A DNA stretch of 64,000 nucleotides, taken from assembly GCF_000426065.1 (NCBI RefSeq), contig NZ_AUEQ01000001.1, forward strand, positions 310,001-374,000, written 5' to 3'. This DNA comes from Mycobacterium sp. URHD0025 (GTDB lineage: Bacteria; Actinomycetota; Actinomycetes; Mycobacteriales; Mycobacteriaceae). Made by a program: the position numbers and the translations under genes. Under the pieces are notes generated by a model. It saw nothing but the letters and a program-made list of their open reading frames with translations. It did no database searches and was not told the origin of the DNA. Shown here piece after piece: positions 43,212 through 52,130 of the stretch. The stretch's first letter is position 1. Each line of letters opens with the position of its first letter.

Positions 43212-44027
43212 TCACTCGGGTTCGGCGACACCGCCGCTCAGGGACCGCTGCAGATGCCGCATCCGCGAAATCCACCCGTCATAGTCCGCGCCTTTGCCGC
43301 GGAACATGTCCAGAACCTTCGGGTGGGGTAGAACCATGAAGCGCTCCGCGCGTATGGCACGGATCGTCTCCGCCGCCACCTCCGCTGCGCTGATGACGCT
43401 GCCGGACTTGATGATCGACTGCGCACCGATCCGGCTCGACCGGCCTGGGGAGGACCGCACTGCGGCGAGGAGGGGCGTATCGACTCCGAGCGGGCACACA
43501 CAGCTCACGCCTATTCCATCCTCGCCGTGGGTAATCGCGAGCCATTCAGCGAATCCGATCGCCGCGTGTTTGGTGACCGCGTACCCCGCGGCGCCGAGTT
43601 GCGTCAGCAGGCCGGCCGCGGATGCGACCGACACGAAGTAGCCGCTGCCGCGCCTTCGCCATCCCGGTAGCAGCAGCCCGGCGGCATTGATGTGAGCACG
43701 CAGGTTGATCGCAAGTACCTTGTCCCAGTCGGCGAAATCACCGAGGCCTGCAGCTCCCATGATGCCGGCGTTGGCGACGAAGATGTCCACGGGGCCGAAG
43801 TGCCGTTCAGCTTCAGCGATCAAGCGTGTGATGCCGTCAACGGTGGATGCATCCGCCCGAATGCTCGTCGCCGCGTCGCCGATGATCCTGGCCACGTCGT
43901 CAGCGTCACGCTCGTCGATGTCGCCGATGACGACCTGCGCTCCGTTCTTGGCTAGTTCGACGGCCAGTGCCCGGCCGATTCCTGATCCACCGCCGGTGAC
44001 GACAGCAACTTTGTTCTCGATCTGCAC
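43212..44027 (-). CDS. Short-chain dehydrogenase/reductase, last gene of the LLM/ABC operon
   Basis: A 271-residue SDR: Thr-Gly-Gly-Gly-Ser-Gly-Ile-Gly, Asn-Ala-Gly-Ile-Met, Ser in Ser-Val-Ala-Ser-Ala-Ala and Tyr-Ala-Val-Thr-Lys. Asp in Gly-Asp-Ile-Asp after beta-2 indicates NAD preference. GTG 44027 is the start closest to the Rossmann strand; the 59 codons upstream are not family-like. It is 47 bases after the acyl-CoA ligase gene and closes the operon; it could oxidise a 3-hydroxyacyl-CoA intermediate. Confidence 0.88.
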   Translation of the reverse strand: MQIENKVAVVTGGGSGIGRALAVELAKNGAQVVIGDIDERDADDVARIIGDAATSIRADASTVDGITRLIAEAERHFGPVDIFVANAGIMGAAGLGDFADWDKVLAINLRAHINAAGLLLPGWRRRGSGYFVSVASAAGLLTQLGAAGYAVTKHAAIGFAEWLAITHGEDGIGVSCVCPLGVDTPLLAAVRSSPGRSSRIGAQSIIKSGSVISAAEVAAETIRAIRAERFMVLPHPKVLDMFRGKGADYDGWISRMRHLQRSLSGGVAEPE

Positions 44028-44074
44028 TCTGATCCCATCCCGTCTGTTGATGTCACCGCATCGGCGATGTCGAT

Positions 44075-45742
44075 CTAGCGGGGCAACACGGTGACGGGAA
44101 TCTCGCCGGAGTGGTATCGCTGCCGCATGAGCTTCTTGTCGTACTTGCCGACGCCTGTGCGCGCGATAGAGCCGACCACGGCCCACCGCTCGGGCAACCA
44201 CCATCGCTGTACGCGCTCCTCAAGCCAAGCCTTCAGATCTTCGACCTGGAGGGCAGAGCCGGGGCGCAAGGTCACCAACGCGAGGGGTCGCTCATCCCAA
44301 CGGGTGTCAGGTACGCCGATCACGGCAGCTTCGACCACATCCGGATGACCGACCAGGGTGGTTTCAAGGTGAACGGAGCTGATCCATTCGCCACCGGACT
44401 TTATGACGTCTTTGGCTCGGTCGGTGAGCGTCAGGTAGCCGTCTGCACTGATGCGACCGATGTCGCCGGTGTGGAGCCAGAGTTGCCCGTCCGAGTCGGT
44501 GGAGAAGCTCTCGGCGTCGATGCCGCCGTAATAGCCGCCGGTGATCCAGGGGCCACACACCTGTACTTCGCCGACCGATCGGCCGTCGCGGGGCAGAACA
44601 GCGCCCGTCTCGTCGACGATGCGTCCTTTGGCGCCGAACAGGAATCGGCCCGTGCTGTTGAGCTTTCGCTGCTGATCGGTGGTGATCGCATTGTCGGCAA
44701 CATCGGCGATGGTCACGATGGGACTGGTTTCGGTCATGCCCCACGCTTGGACCAGTGGCACCGCGAATTCATCGCGATACGCGGCGACAAGGGACGCCGG
44801 CACCGCGGCACCGCCGCACAGCACTCGACGCAGCGAGTCGATTCGATGGTCGGGGTTGTCGCGCAGCCACTGCAACATGTCGTTGAAAACCGTAGGGACA
44901 CCGCCAGACAACGTGACGCCGTGTTTGGCGATCATGTCCACGAGCGTGTCGGACTTGAGGTGGCGGTCCGGCAGTATCAGTGTTGCGCCGGCCATCAGCG
45001 ACGCATACGGAATGCCCCACGCGTTGACGTGAAACATCGGGACTATGGGAAGCACCCGGTCACGGGAGGAGATTCCGGCAACGTTGGCCGTGCAGACGGC
45101 AAGGGCGTGCAGATAGATCGACCGATGGCTGTAGACAACGCCTTTGGGATCCCCAGTGGTTCCGCTGGTGTAGCACATCGCGGCTGCGCTGTGTTCGTCG
45201 AGCACCGGCCACGCGAACCTGGTCGGCTGGCTACTGACGAGTTGCTCATAGGCGACGACGTCGGGCACCAGACGTGATACCTCGGCCAGCTGAGCCTCGG
45301 TCGGGTCACCGGCGATGACCAGCGCCGCCAGCTCCGGCATCAGCGGCAACGCCGGCATCAACGTGTCGAGCAAACTGGAATCGACGATGACGATCTTGTC
45401 GCCGGCATGGGAGGCGATGTAACCGAGTTGATGTGGCGTGAGGCGAATGTTGAGTGTGTGCAGGACCGCGCCAGAACAGGGCGCGGCGAGGTATGCCTCG
45501 AGGTGGCGCTGGTTGTTCCACATGAAGGTCGCCACTCGGTCACCGGCTTCGACTCCGAGGCAAGCCAATCCGTTGGCCAGTTGAGCTGCGCGCGTGGCAA
45601 TCTCAGAGAATGTGGTTGCTTGCACGGCGGTGTTCACACCTGCATAGGTGAGGACCTCTGAATCGCCGAACGTGCCGTCGATTCCGTCAAGGATCGCGGT
45701 GAGCGTCAGCGGTACGTTCTGCATGGTGGCATGGATGCCCAT
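44075..45742 (-). CDS. Acyl-CoA ligase (AlkK/FadD-like, AMP-forming)
   Basis: A 555-residue adenylate-forming ligase. P-loop-like Tyr-Thr-Ser-Gly-Thr-Thr-Gly-Asp-Pro-Lys-Gly, A5 Gly-Met-Thr-Glu-Thr-Ser, A7 Thr-Gly-Asp-Ile-Gly-Arg and A8 Asp-Arg-Ala-Lys-Asp-Val-Ile-Lys-Ser-Gly-Gly-Glu-Trp-Ile-Ser are all visible. It forms acyl-CoA from a carboxylic acid, ATP and CoA, probably medium-chain or aryl-alkyl. This is the second CoA ligase in the operon, so the pathway either activates two acids or reactivates a cleavage product. Confidence 0.92.
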   Translation of the reverse strand: MGIHATMQNVPLTLTAILDGIDGTFGDSEVLTYAGVNTAVQATTFSEIATRAAQLANGLACLGVEAGDRVATFMWNNQRHLEAYLAAPCSGAVLHTLNIRLTPHQLGYIASHAGDKIVIVDSSLLDTLMPALPLMPELAALVIAGDPTEAQLAEVSRLVPDVVAYEQLVSSQPTRFAWPVLDEHSAAAMCYTSGTTGDPKGVVYSHRSIYLHALAVCTANVAGISSRDRVLPIVPMFHVNAWGIPYASLMAGATLILPDRHLKSDTLVDMIAKHGVTLSGGVPTVFNDMLQWLRDNPDHRIDSLRRVLCGGAAVPASLVAAYRDEFAVPLVQAWGMTETSPIVTIADVADNAITTDQQRKLNSTGRFLFGAKGRIVDETGAVLPRDGRSVGEVQVCGPWITGGYYGGIDAESFSTDSDGQLWLHTGDIGRISADGYLTLTDRAKDVIKSGGEWISSVHLETTLVGHPDVVEAAVIGVPDTRWDERPLALVTLRPGSALQVEDLKAWLEERVQRWWLPERWAVVGSIARTGVGKYDKKLMRQRYHSGEIPVTVLPR

Positions 45743-45789
45743 GGAAGTGGTCTCTCCGATCGTCTATCGCACTCAAGAAGCGTGAGGTG

Positions 45790-46905
45790 TCAGCGGGCAG
45801 CGGCGGAGAGCCTGCAAGGCTCCGAGGCCGCTGGGGACCCAGAGACGACCAGATCGCACATGGACGTCAGGTATGCGTCCTGTACGCAATCTGCCAAAGT
45901 CACTGCGGTGACACCGAGCCCGGTCAGCATCGCGGTGATGCAACCTTCTACCAACTCTGCCTGCGGCACCGAGAACCTCGGCGCCGACGTGATGGGTGAC
46001 CGCAGGTACACGATGACTCCGCCGCGTGCAGCGACACGTTCGTGACACCTCTCGAATTCGACCCGGCATTCGCAGCCAGAGGCGAGAAGTGGGTCACCAT
46101 GGACACATTCCGTGACGACATAGACGGGTGGATCGATATCAGGTACCGAGGCGCCCATGAAAACGGTATGCCGAGCGCCCGTCAGCTGGTCTTCGAAGTC
46201 GACTGCTCTGAGCGGCCGGCCTGTCATCTGGTCCAGCCGGTTCTGAACCGGCACGACCCGTTTGCGACGTCCATCACCGTGGAAAAGGCGGTGGTGTACG
46301 ACGCTGTCGATGTGCACCATCGGCAAGCGATGGTTCCGAGCGAACACACTGACTGCGGGTCCCTGCATCAGTTCGCCGCTCTCCCCCAGGAGGGCTGCGG
46401 TCAGCCCTACAGGTGGAAGCCCCGCCATCTCACAAAGATCCACCGTCGCCTCTGCGCTTCCCCGGCGCTTGAGCACCCCGCAGCCTGCAACCCTCACTGG
46501 GAGAACATGACCGGGCCGCACCAGATCACTCGGCCGGGAGTTGTCGCTTGCCAGAACACGCGCGGTGCGCGCGCGGTCGGTCGCGCTGATGCCGGTACTG
46601 ATCCCGGACGCGGCGTCAACCGCAACCGCGAACGTGGGCGCTTCCACATTTGAGTCATCGCCTCGGGCCATGGTCGGCAGATCCAGCTCGTCTGCTCGAC
46701 GTGCGGGCAGCGCAGCACAAATCAGCCCGGAGGTGAACCTCACCAGCCATGCCGTCCATTGCGGCGTGGCATGAGCGGCCGCGATCACTACATCGGCGAC
46801 GACCTGGTCATCGGTACCGTTGACAACCAGGACCGGGGTCCCAGCGCGCAGAGCCGCAACGGCGCGCTCGATCGCCACCCGAGACACACAGGTGTGCGCC
46901 GTCAT
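45790..46905 (-). CDS. RibA1-like degenerate RibB-RibA fusion
   Basis: A 371-residue protein with RibB-like (1-200) and RibA-like (about 215-371) halves. In the RibB half the acidic RENEGD loop is replaced (Gly-Thr-Asp-Asp-Gln-Val-Val-Ala-Asp), the catalytic His of Gly-His-Thr-Glu is Ser150 (Gly-Ser-Ala-Glu), and the final Cys-Glu-Ile is lost, although the fold motif Ser-Thr-Gly-Ile-Ser-Ala remains. In the RibA half the zinc cysteines (Cys267, Cys278, Cys280) are kept, but the Gln-Glu-Gly-Arg-Gly motif is absent. Neither standard riboflavin reaction is expected. Mycobacterium tuberculosis RibA1 has, as I recall, a similar neighbourhood. Its start overlaps the flavin reductase stop (ATGA). Confidence 0.8.
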   Translation of the reverse strand: MTAHTCVSRVAIERAVAALRAGTPVLVVNGTDDQVVADVVIAAAHATPQWTAWLVRFTSGLICAALPARRADELDLPTMARGDDSNVEAPTFAVAVDAASGISTGISATDRARTARVLASDNSRPSDLVRPGHVLPVRVAGCGVLKRRGSAEATVDLCEMAGLPPVGLTAALLGESGELMQGPAVSVFARNHRLPMVHIDSVVHHRLFHGDGRRKRVVPVQNRLDQMTGRPLRAVDFEDQLTGARHTVFMGASVPDIDPPVYVVTECVHGDPLLASGCECRVEFERCHERVAARGGVIVYLRSPITSAPRFSVPQAELVEGCITAMLTGLGVTAVTLADCVQDAYLTSMCDLVVSGSPAASEPCRLSAAAR

Positions 46906-47423
46906 GAGTCGTGTCCGACCGCAAACGTTCGAAATCTGCTGTCGTGGAAGACAAGCGGCGATGCGTGGAGATCCGCCGCAGCTGCCTTGACTTCGAGAAT
47001 GACCACATCATGGTCACCGGCGGTAACGGTCGTGGAAATCTCGCAGTCGAGTTGGGCCACCGCGTCCGACAGCAGCACCGCGTCGGATTCAGTGGCGAAC
47101 CAAGACACTCCGGCAAATCGATCCACGTTCTTCGCCGCAATCTGCCGACACGCGGCTTCATGCCGGGATGCCAGGACGGAGACGCCCAGATGGCGCCCGT
47201 CAGCCAGATGCGGCCAAGTCGTCGACGTGTGCTGCACACAGATCGACACCAACGCCGGGTCAATGGATACCGGGGTGAACGAGGTGGCGACAATCCCGAC
47301 CGGCTGTCCACCACGCAGTGCGCAGACCGCCGCGACGCCGGTTGGATAGCGACCGTAAAGCCTGCGCAGCTTCGCCATATCCCGGTCAGAGTTCCCCGAA
47401 GTTACGGGATCGAGGGTAGTCAT
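46902..47423 (-). CDS. Flavin reductase (FMN-binding split barrel)
   Basis: A 173-residue flavin reductase-like protein: Tyr-Gly-Arg-Tyr-Pro-Thr-Gly-Val-Ala-Ala, Gly-Ile-Val-Ala-Thr-Ser-Phe-Thr-Pro-Val-Ser, and a Gly-Asp-His-Asp-Val segment near the C-terminus. These proteins reduce free FMN/FAD with NAD(P)H for a partner monooxygenase; the LLM monooxygenase that opens this operon is the obvious partner. ATG 47423 is the start closest to family sequence. The stop overlaps the RibA1-like start. Confidence 0.88.
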   Translation of the reverse strand: MTTLDPVTSGNSDRDMAKLRRLYGRYPTGVAAVCALRGGQPVGIVATSFTPVSIDPALVSICVQHTSTTWPHLADGRHLGVSVLASRHEAACRQIAAKNVDRFAGVSWFATESDAVLLSDAVAQLDCEISTTVTAGDHDVVILEVKAAAADLHASPLVFHDSRFRTFAVGHDS

Positions 47424-47448
47424 CGCTTGCACTCCGTTCTCGTGGATG

Positions 47449-48204
47449 TCACGCGCCCCGGGCGCGGGCGTAGTCGGCAACAAGGGAGGTGACCGCGTCG
47501 AGGCACGCCTGCCCGATCCGTTCCGAGGCGCCTTCTGGGTCACCCAGAACGCCGTTGGCGGAGACTGCTCCGATTCCGTCTCGAAACGCCCGATCGAGCA
47601 GCGGCTGGTCCACCTTGCCCGTGTAGCCGCGGGCGAACCGGTCGATGCGGACTTTCTGCGGGTGAAGGGCCAGCATCACCGACGTTTCTGCGATGTCAGC
47701 GTGCCCTCCCACGTTGGCGCCCAAAGATGCCACGCTCTCCGCCGCCCATTGCCACGCGTCCAAGATGGATTCGGTATCGGAGAAGACGATGACTGACAGC
47801 GGCGCGAGTGCCGCCGTGAGTCGCACCTCGAAGTCACGCATCACGGGATGGTTCCCGATATGCCCGGAGAACATGACGATTCGTTCGAAGCCATCCTTGG
47901 CGAGGTGCCGACAGTAGTCTTCGCACACCGACTCCAGCGTGGACGCGCGAAGCGACAGGGTGCCGGTGAATCCGAGGTGGTGCGGTGAGTACCCCACACG
48001 GACGGTCGGCAGAACCAGCGCGCCCCCGAGTCGGCGCGCGACCCGCACCGCGAGCTCGTCAGCGTGATCGGCATCCATCGACAGCGGTAGATGCCCACCG
48101 TGCTGTTCGACGGCTCCCAACGGCAGAACTGCTGTGCGTGCTCCTTCCGAGATCGCCGCGCTGATCTCAGCGCTCGTCATGAACTCGATCCGAACCTCGT
48201 TCAT
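47449..48204 (-). CDS. Creatininase-family amidohydrolase
   Basis: A 251-residue metal-dependent hydrolase with the family metal site: Glu33 and His35 in Gly-Ala-Val-Glu-Gln-His-Gly-Gly-His-Leu-Pro-Leu, Asp44/Asp46, His114 in Ser-Gly-His-Ile-Gly-Asn-His, and a downstream Glu in Ala-Asp-Ile-Ala-Glu-Thr. Known members hydrolyse creatinine, trim the mycofactocin peptide (MftE) or deformylate a RibA-type product in archaeal flavin/F420 synthesis (ArfB). Its place next to a flavin reductase and a RibA1-like gene makes the last comparison interesting; the substrate is not known. Confidence 0.88.
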   Translation of the reverse strand: MNEVRIEFMTSAEISAAISEGARTAVLPLGAVEQHGGHLPLSMDADHADELAVRVARRLGGALVLPTVRVGYSPHHLGFTGTLSLRASTLESVCEDYCRHLAKDGFERIVMFSGHIGNHPVMRDFEVRLTAALAPLSVIVFSDTESILDAWQWAAESVASLGANVGGHADIAETSVMLALHPQKVRIDRFARGYTGKVDQPLLDRAFRDGIGAVSANGVLGDPEGASERIGQACLDAVTSLVADYARARGA

Positions 48205-48212
48205 CCATTCAC

Positions 48213-50120
48213 CTACTTCAGATCGCCGCCGGCGAAGCGCGCCTGGCGGGCGATCTCCCCCTGCTCGCCGGCGTCGTACATTTCATCGACAAGGTCGCGG
48301 AACGACGCGAGGATTGCCGAGCGCCGTATGGTGCCCTTGAGAGTCAGCTCGCCGTCTGCGGTCGAGAGCATCCGTGGCAGTACGCGGAACTTCTTCAATT
48401 GCAACGGCCTTGAGAGCTCGGAATTGACTTCGTTGATCCATGTGGCAAGCGCGGCATCTCGGTCAGCCGTAGGCATCGCACGCGCCTCCGCACTCACGCC
48501 CACCAGCACAGTCAGATATTTGCGTCCTTCACCGACGACAATCGCCTCATCGATGAGTGGGCTGGCCTTGAGCCGGAGCTCGATCGGCTGAGGGCTGACA
48601 GTTTTTCCGCCGCTGGTCTTGAGGACATCTTTGATTCTGCCGATGATCCGAACTTCTCCATCGGGGTCCATCTCCACCAGATCGCCTGTGCGATACCAGC
48701 CCTGGTCCATCGCAGCGGCCGTCGCCTCAGGGTCGTCGAGGTAACCGCTGAAGAGGCAGGGGCTCCGCAGCTGCAGTTCACCCTCCCCAGATACGCGCGC
48801 CTTCCACCGTGGATCGGGCATGGATTTCCCGATTGTTCCGGGCGGCGGGAATGCTCGATCCCACTGGGCAATAACCGATCCGCAGGTCTCTGTCGTTCCG
48901 AAGAGCTCACGAAGGTCGAGTCCCCACATCTGCCACAACGCTGCTACCTCGGGGGACATGCTGCCCGACGCGGTCCAGGCGACCCTGATGCGGTCCATGC
49001 CGACCTTTGCGCGCAGGGGCACGAACACCCGACGGAGGCACACGTTGTACAGATAGTTGAAGTACCAAGGGAGGTCCCGATCTGCCCAGCGCATCTCGCT
49101 TACTCTGCGAGCAATCCGCATCGCTATCGCGTACCGCAGTCGGAAGGCGGCGCCATACTCCGAAAGCTGCTGCAATACCTCGCCGGCCAACTTCTCGTGC
49201 ATTCGCGGTGGCCACAGGACCGCTGTCGGTCGCACGCCGACGAGCGCGTCCAGACGTTGATCCATGGTGCAGTAGGTGATGACGAGGCGGGTCATGATCG
49301 GGGTGAATACTCCGATCAGCGCGGGTGCAACATGTGAGAGGCCCAGAAATGCAACGAGGTCGTGCCTGGTCCTACCGACCTCTGGGTACGACATGGCGAA
49401 GGCGAGCACCGAGTACTGCAAGGTGCGGTGCGTGTGGATCACGCCTTTCGGTGCACCGGTAGATCCCGACGTGTAGAACAGGGCCGCGGGTTGATCGATA
49501 TCGCCCGCCTCAACCAGCGACGCAAACAGCTCGGGTTCGGTCACCCCGAGGGATCGACCGCGATGGCGCAGTTCTCCCCAGTGCACCCCCCGCACAGATT
49601 CCGCCAGGCCCTGCGGTTTGGTGTCGAACCCGATCGTCGCGCGCAGTCCTGGCAGCTCGCCCGATACCGCGGCAACCTTCGCGACATCTGCCACGTTCTC
49701 CGCGAAAACAACTGTGGCCTCGGAACTCTCCAGTGCCTGTTTGACTTCGGCGACCGAGCTCGTGGGGTACACGCCCACGGGGACTCCGCCGAGACTGAGT
49801 ATCGCCAGTGCGGCCACGACCCACTCGTGGCGAGTAGACGACACGATGGCCACCCGGTCGCCTGGCACGGCACCCAGATCATGCAAACCGAGCGTAACCT
49901 CCCGCACCTGCTGGAGATATTCGCTCCATGTGGTCGGGTGGGCTGCCCCGTTCACCCAGCTGCAATACGCGACCACGTCGGGTTCACGCTCAGCGCGGTC
50001 GCAGAGCATCTGAGCGAAAGTTCGATTCACGGCGTCGAACTCCGTCAGGGTTTCCAACACCGGCACCTCCGTACATCCCGTCGACGACGAGGTCGCTGCC
50101 CGTGTGTTTCGCATCTTCAT
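48213..50120 (-). CDS. Long-chain-type acyl-CoA ligase (AMP-forming)
   Basis: A 635-residue ligase of the long FAA1/FadD15-like type. Tyr-Thr-Ser-Gly-Ser-Thr-Gly-Ala-Pro-Lys-Gly, Phe-Gly-Thr-Thr-Glu-Thr, Tyr-Arg-Thr-Gly-Asp-Leu and Gly-Arg-Ile-Lys-Asp-Val-Leu-Lys-Thr-Ser-Gly-Gly-Lys are present, the last carrying the family Gly-Gly-Lys-x-Val-x-Pro ending. It activates a carboxylic acid to its CoA thioester. It is flanked by the ABC binding-protein gene (2 bases) and the creatininase gene (8 bases), so import and activation are directly coupled in the operon. Confidence 0.92.
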   Translation of the reverse strand: MKMRNTRAATSSSTGCTEVPVLETLTEFDAVNRTFAQMLCDRAEREPDVVAYCSWVNGAAHPTTWSEYLQQVREVTLGLHDLGAVPGDRVAIVSSTRHEWVVAALAILSLGGVPVGVYPTSSVAEVKQALESSEATVVFAENVADVAKVAAVSGELPGLRATIGFDTKPQGLAESVRGVHWGELRHRGRSLGVTEPELFASLVEAGDIDQPAALFYTSGSTGAPKGVIHTHRTLQYSVLAFAMSYPEVGRTRHDLVAFLGLSHVAPALIGVFTPIMTRLVITYCTMDQRLDALVGVRPTAVLWPPRMHEKLAGEVLQQLSEYGAAFRLRYAIAMRIARRVSEMRWADRDLPWYFNYLYNVCLRRVFVPLRAKVGMDRIRVAWTASGSMSPEVAALWQMWGLDLRELFGTTETCGSVIAQWDRAFPPPGTIGKSMPDPRWKARVSGEGELQLRSPCLFSGYLDDPEATAAAMDQGWYRTGDLVEMDPDGEVRIIGRIKDVLKTSGGKTVSPQPIELRLKASPLIDEAIVVGEGRKYLTVLVGVSAEARAMPTADRDAALATWINEVNSELSRPLQLKKFRVLPRMLSTADGELTLKGTIRRSAILASFRDLVDEMYDAGEQGEIARQARFAGGDLK

Positions 50121-50122
50121 GG

Positions 50123-51382
50123 TCAGTCCAGTTCCTCAGCCAAGTCGTAGAGTTCGGTCCCCGCGTAACGCTGCGTGACCTTCCACTTGCCACCGACCAC
50201 CTGGAAGATGCCGTAGTCAGGCGTCGCTGTGTTGGTCTGCGTGTAGTCGACGGGACCAGATGCTCCCTGGTAGTCGATTTTCTCACCTTTGGCCAGTAGC
50301 TCCAGTCCTTCATCGAGCGTGTAGACCGGCTTTCCGCCAGGATCTGTTACCTTGTGCAAGTTTTCGGCGATCGCGACTCCGGTCGCTTGTCCCCCGGCCG
50401 CCATGGCCAGAACAGCCGAGACGATTGCGTCGTAGCTCAAGCCGGCGGTGGGCTGTTCAGCAATCTCATTGCCTTTCTGCTCTCCGTACGCATCGGTCAG
50501 AAGCTTCCGCATGCCCGCGATGGCCGGGGAATCAGCAGCCATGGCGGACTGACCAAATGCGCCTTCGAGGTACTGAGCGCCAACCTCCTTGAGCAAGACC
50601 GGATAAGACAGCTCGGCGATGAGAGACCATTTGCCGGGCAGACCCAATCGTGCCCACTCGCGCAAGATCGGCACAGCCGGCTCAACGGAGCCGGCGAGGA
50701 AAACGATGTCGGGCTCGGGCTCGAAGGCGCTGCGAACCTCTGGGAGATAAGACGTTTGCCCACCGTTGAACGCGACCTTCGCCACGACCTTGCCGCCGAG
50801 CTTTGTATAGAATTCGTCGACCCAATTGGTCGTACTGCGCGCGGAGTCCACGTTCTCGTACAAGATGGACACGGTCTTGAAGCCCCGGTCCCAGAGGTTC
50901 TTCGCCACCGTCAAACCGTCGAAGGTGTCTGGCCCGACCGTGCGGAAGGTGTAGGGATTGGACCGGGCGTCGAATTCCACCATGCCCGCGTACGGCGATG
51001 CGATCACCACTTCGTTGCGCTCGGCCTGGTTGAGCGTCGCCATGAAGGTCGCCGATGTCGGACCGACGATGAACTGTGCGTTGTCGCTGTTGATGAGCTT
51101 GGTCACCGCACGGACTCCGTCCTCGGCGTTGAACTTCTCATCCTCGCTCACCACTTTGAGCCTGGTTCCGTCGATGCCGCCAAGCTTGTTGACGTGCTCC
51201 ACAACCGCGCGCGTCATGGAATCGACCGGGCCGCCCCATACCGCGGCTTCTCCGGACAACGGTGCGGCAACACCGATGACAGCCGCCCCGTCGCCGTCGC
51301 CGCAGCCCATCAGGGCTGTCCCGGAAACCACGACGACGGCCATCACCGATAGCTTGCGCGCTGAAATGCCGACTCTGTCCAT
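50123..51382 (-). CDS. LIV-type ABC transporter substrate-binding lipoprotein
   Basis: A 419-residue periplasmic-binding-type lipoprotein: signal with lipobox Leu-Met-Gly-Cys (Cys27), then Ile-Gly-Val-Ala-Ala-Pro-Leu-Ser-Gly and Ile-Val-Gly-Pro-Thr-Ser-Ala-Thr, typical of branched-chain amino acid binding proteins. In actinobacteria many LIV-type systems carry aromatic or other organic acids. It is encoded with both permeases and both ATPases, so a complete importer is present. Confidence 0.92.
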   Translation of the reverse strand: MDRVGISARKLSVMAVVVVSGTALMGCGDGDGAAVIGVAAPLSGEAAVWGGPVDSMTRAVVEHVNKLGGIDGTRLKVVSEDEKFNAEDGVRAVTKLINSDNAQFIVGPTSATFMATLNQAERNEVVIASPYAGMVEFDARSNPYTFRTVGPDTFDGLTVAKNLWDRGFKTVSILYENVDSARSTTNWVDEFYTKLGGKVVAKVAFNGGQTSYLPEVRSAFEPEPDIVFLAGSVEPAVPILREWARLGLPGKWSLIAELSYPVLLKEVGAQYLEGAFGQSAMAADSPAIAGMRKLLTDAYGEQKGNEIAEQPTAGLSYDAIVSAVLAMAAGGQATGVAIAENLHKVTDPGGKPVYTLDEGLELLAKGEKIDYQGASGPVDYTQTNTATPDYGIFQVVGGKWKVTQRYAGTELYDLAEELD

Positions 51383-51410
51383 CTCTCAAATCTCCTGTAC
51401 CAGAACCAAT

Positions 51411-52130
51411 TCAGGCGGTCGGAATCCGGGCGCCCAAGAATATTTCGGTGAAATCCGGGTCGGCCAGCAGCTCCGGCCCGCTCGCCTCGTGTCGTATCTG
51501 ACCCGAGCCCATCAGAAACACTCGCTCGCACAAGGGAAGAATCTGCTTAGGGTGCTCCTCGATGACCCAGAGCACCCCGGTCCCCCCGCGTTCGATGCGG
51601 CAGATCTGTTCGATGAGCGAGTCGACGATCTGGGGAGCGAGACCCGTCGTGGGCTCGTCGAGTATCAGCAGCTTTGGTCTCATCAGTAAGGACGAGGCAA
51701 TCGCGAGCTGCTGGCGCTGACCACCCGAAAGGGTTCCCGCTCGTTGCTTGCGTCGCTCGGCAAGGATCGGAAAAGTATCGAAGGCCTCGTCGAGGCGTTC
51801 GCGCGGCAGCCCCATCGCGCGGGTGACGACCTCGAGATTGTCCTCTACTGACAATGCCCCAAAGACGTTGCGCAACTGCGGTGTATAGCCCAGTCCCCGG
51901 CGCGCGCGGTCGCGCGCCGACAGCTGTTCGAGCATCTCCCCGTCAAGTTTGACCGTCCCACCACGTGCATTGACTACGCCGGCGATGGTCTGGACGAGTG
52001 TCGTCTTACCGGCCCCGTTCGGGCCGATGATGGCGGTGATGGACCCGTGCCCGGCGGTGAGGGAGACGCCTCGGATGATGTTGTTGCGACCATAGCCACT
52101 GGTCAAATTGTCGACATCAAGCAGTGGCAT
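51411..52130 (-). CDS. LIV-type ABC transporter ATPase (LivF-like)
   Basis: A 239-residue ABC ATPase: Walker A Gly-Pro-Asn-Gly-Ala-Gly-Lys-Thr-Thr, signature Leu-Ser-Gly-Gly-Gln-Arg-Gln, Walker B Leu-Leu-Ile-Leu-Asp-Glu-Pro. Asn-Ala-Arg-Gly-Gly and its short length fit LivF. ATG 52130 is within the end of the LivG gene (14-base overlap), supporting coupled translation. Confidence 0.93.
   Translation of the reverse strand: MPLLDVDNLTSGYGRNNIIRGVSLTAGHGSITAIIGPNGAGKTTLVQTIAGVVNARGGTVKLDGEMLEQLSARDRARRGLGYTPQLRNVFGALSVEDNLEVVTRAMGLPRERLDEAFDTFPILAERRKQRAGTLSGGQRQQLAIASSLLMRPKLLILDEPTTGLAPQIVDSLIEQICRIERGGTGVLWVIEEHPKQILPLCERVFLMGSGQIRHEASGPELLADPDFTEIFLGARIPTA

Noticed and set aside
44111..45277. 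Long open frame opposite the acyl-CoA ligase (plus strand)
   Set aside because: Antisense to intact ligase motifs, no family resemblance.
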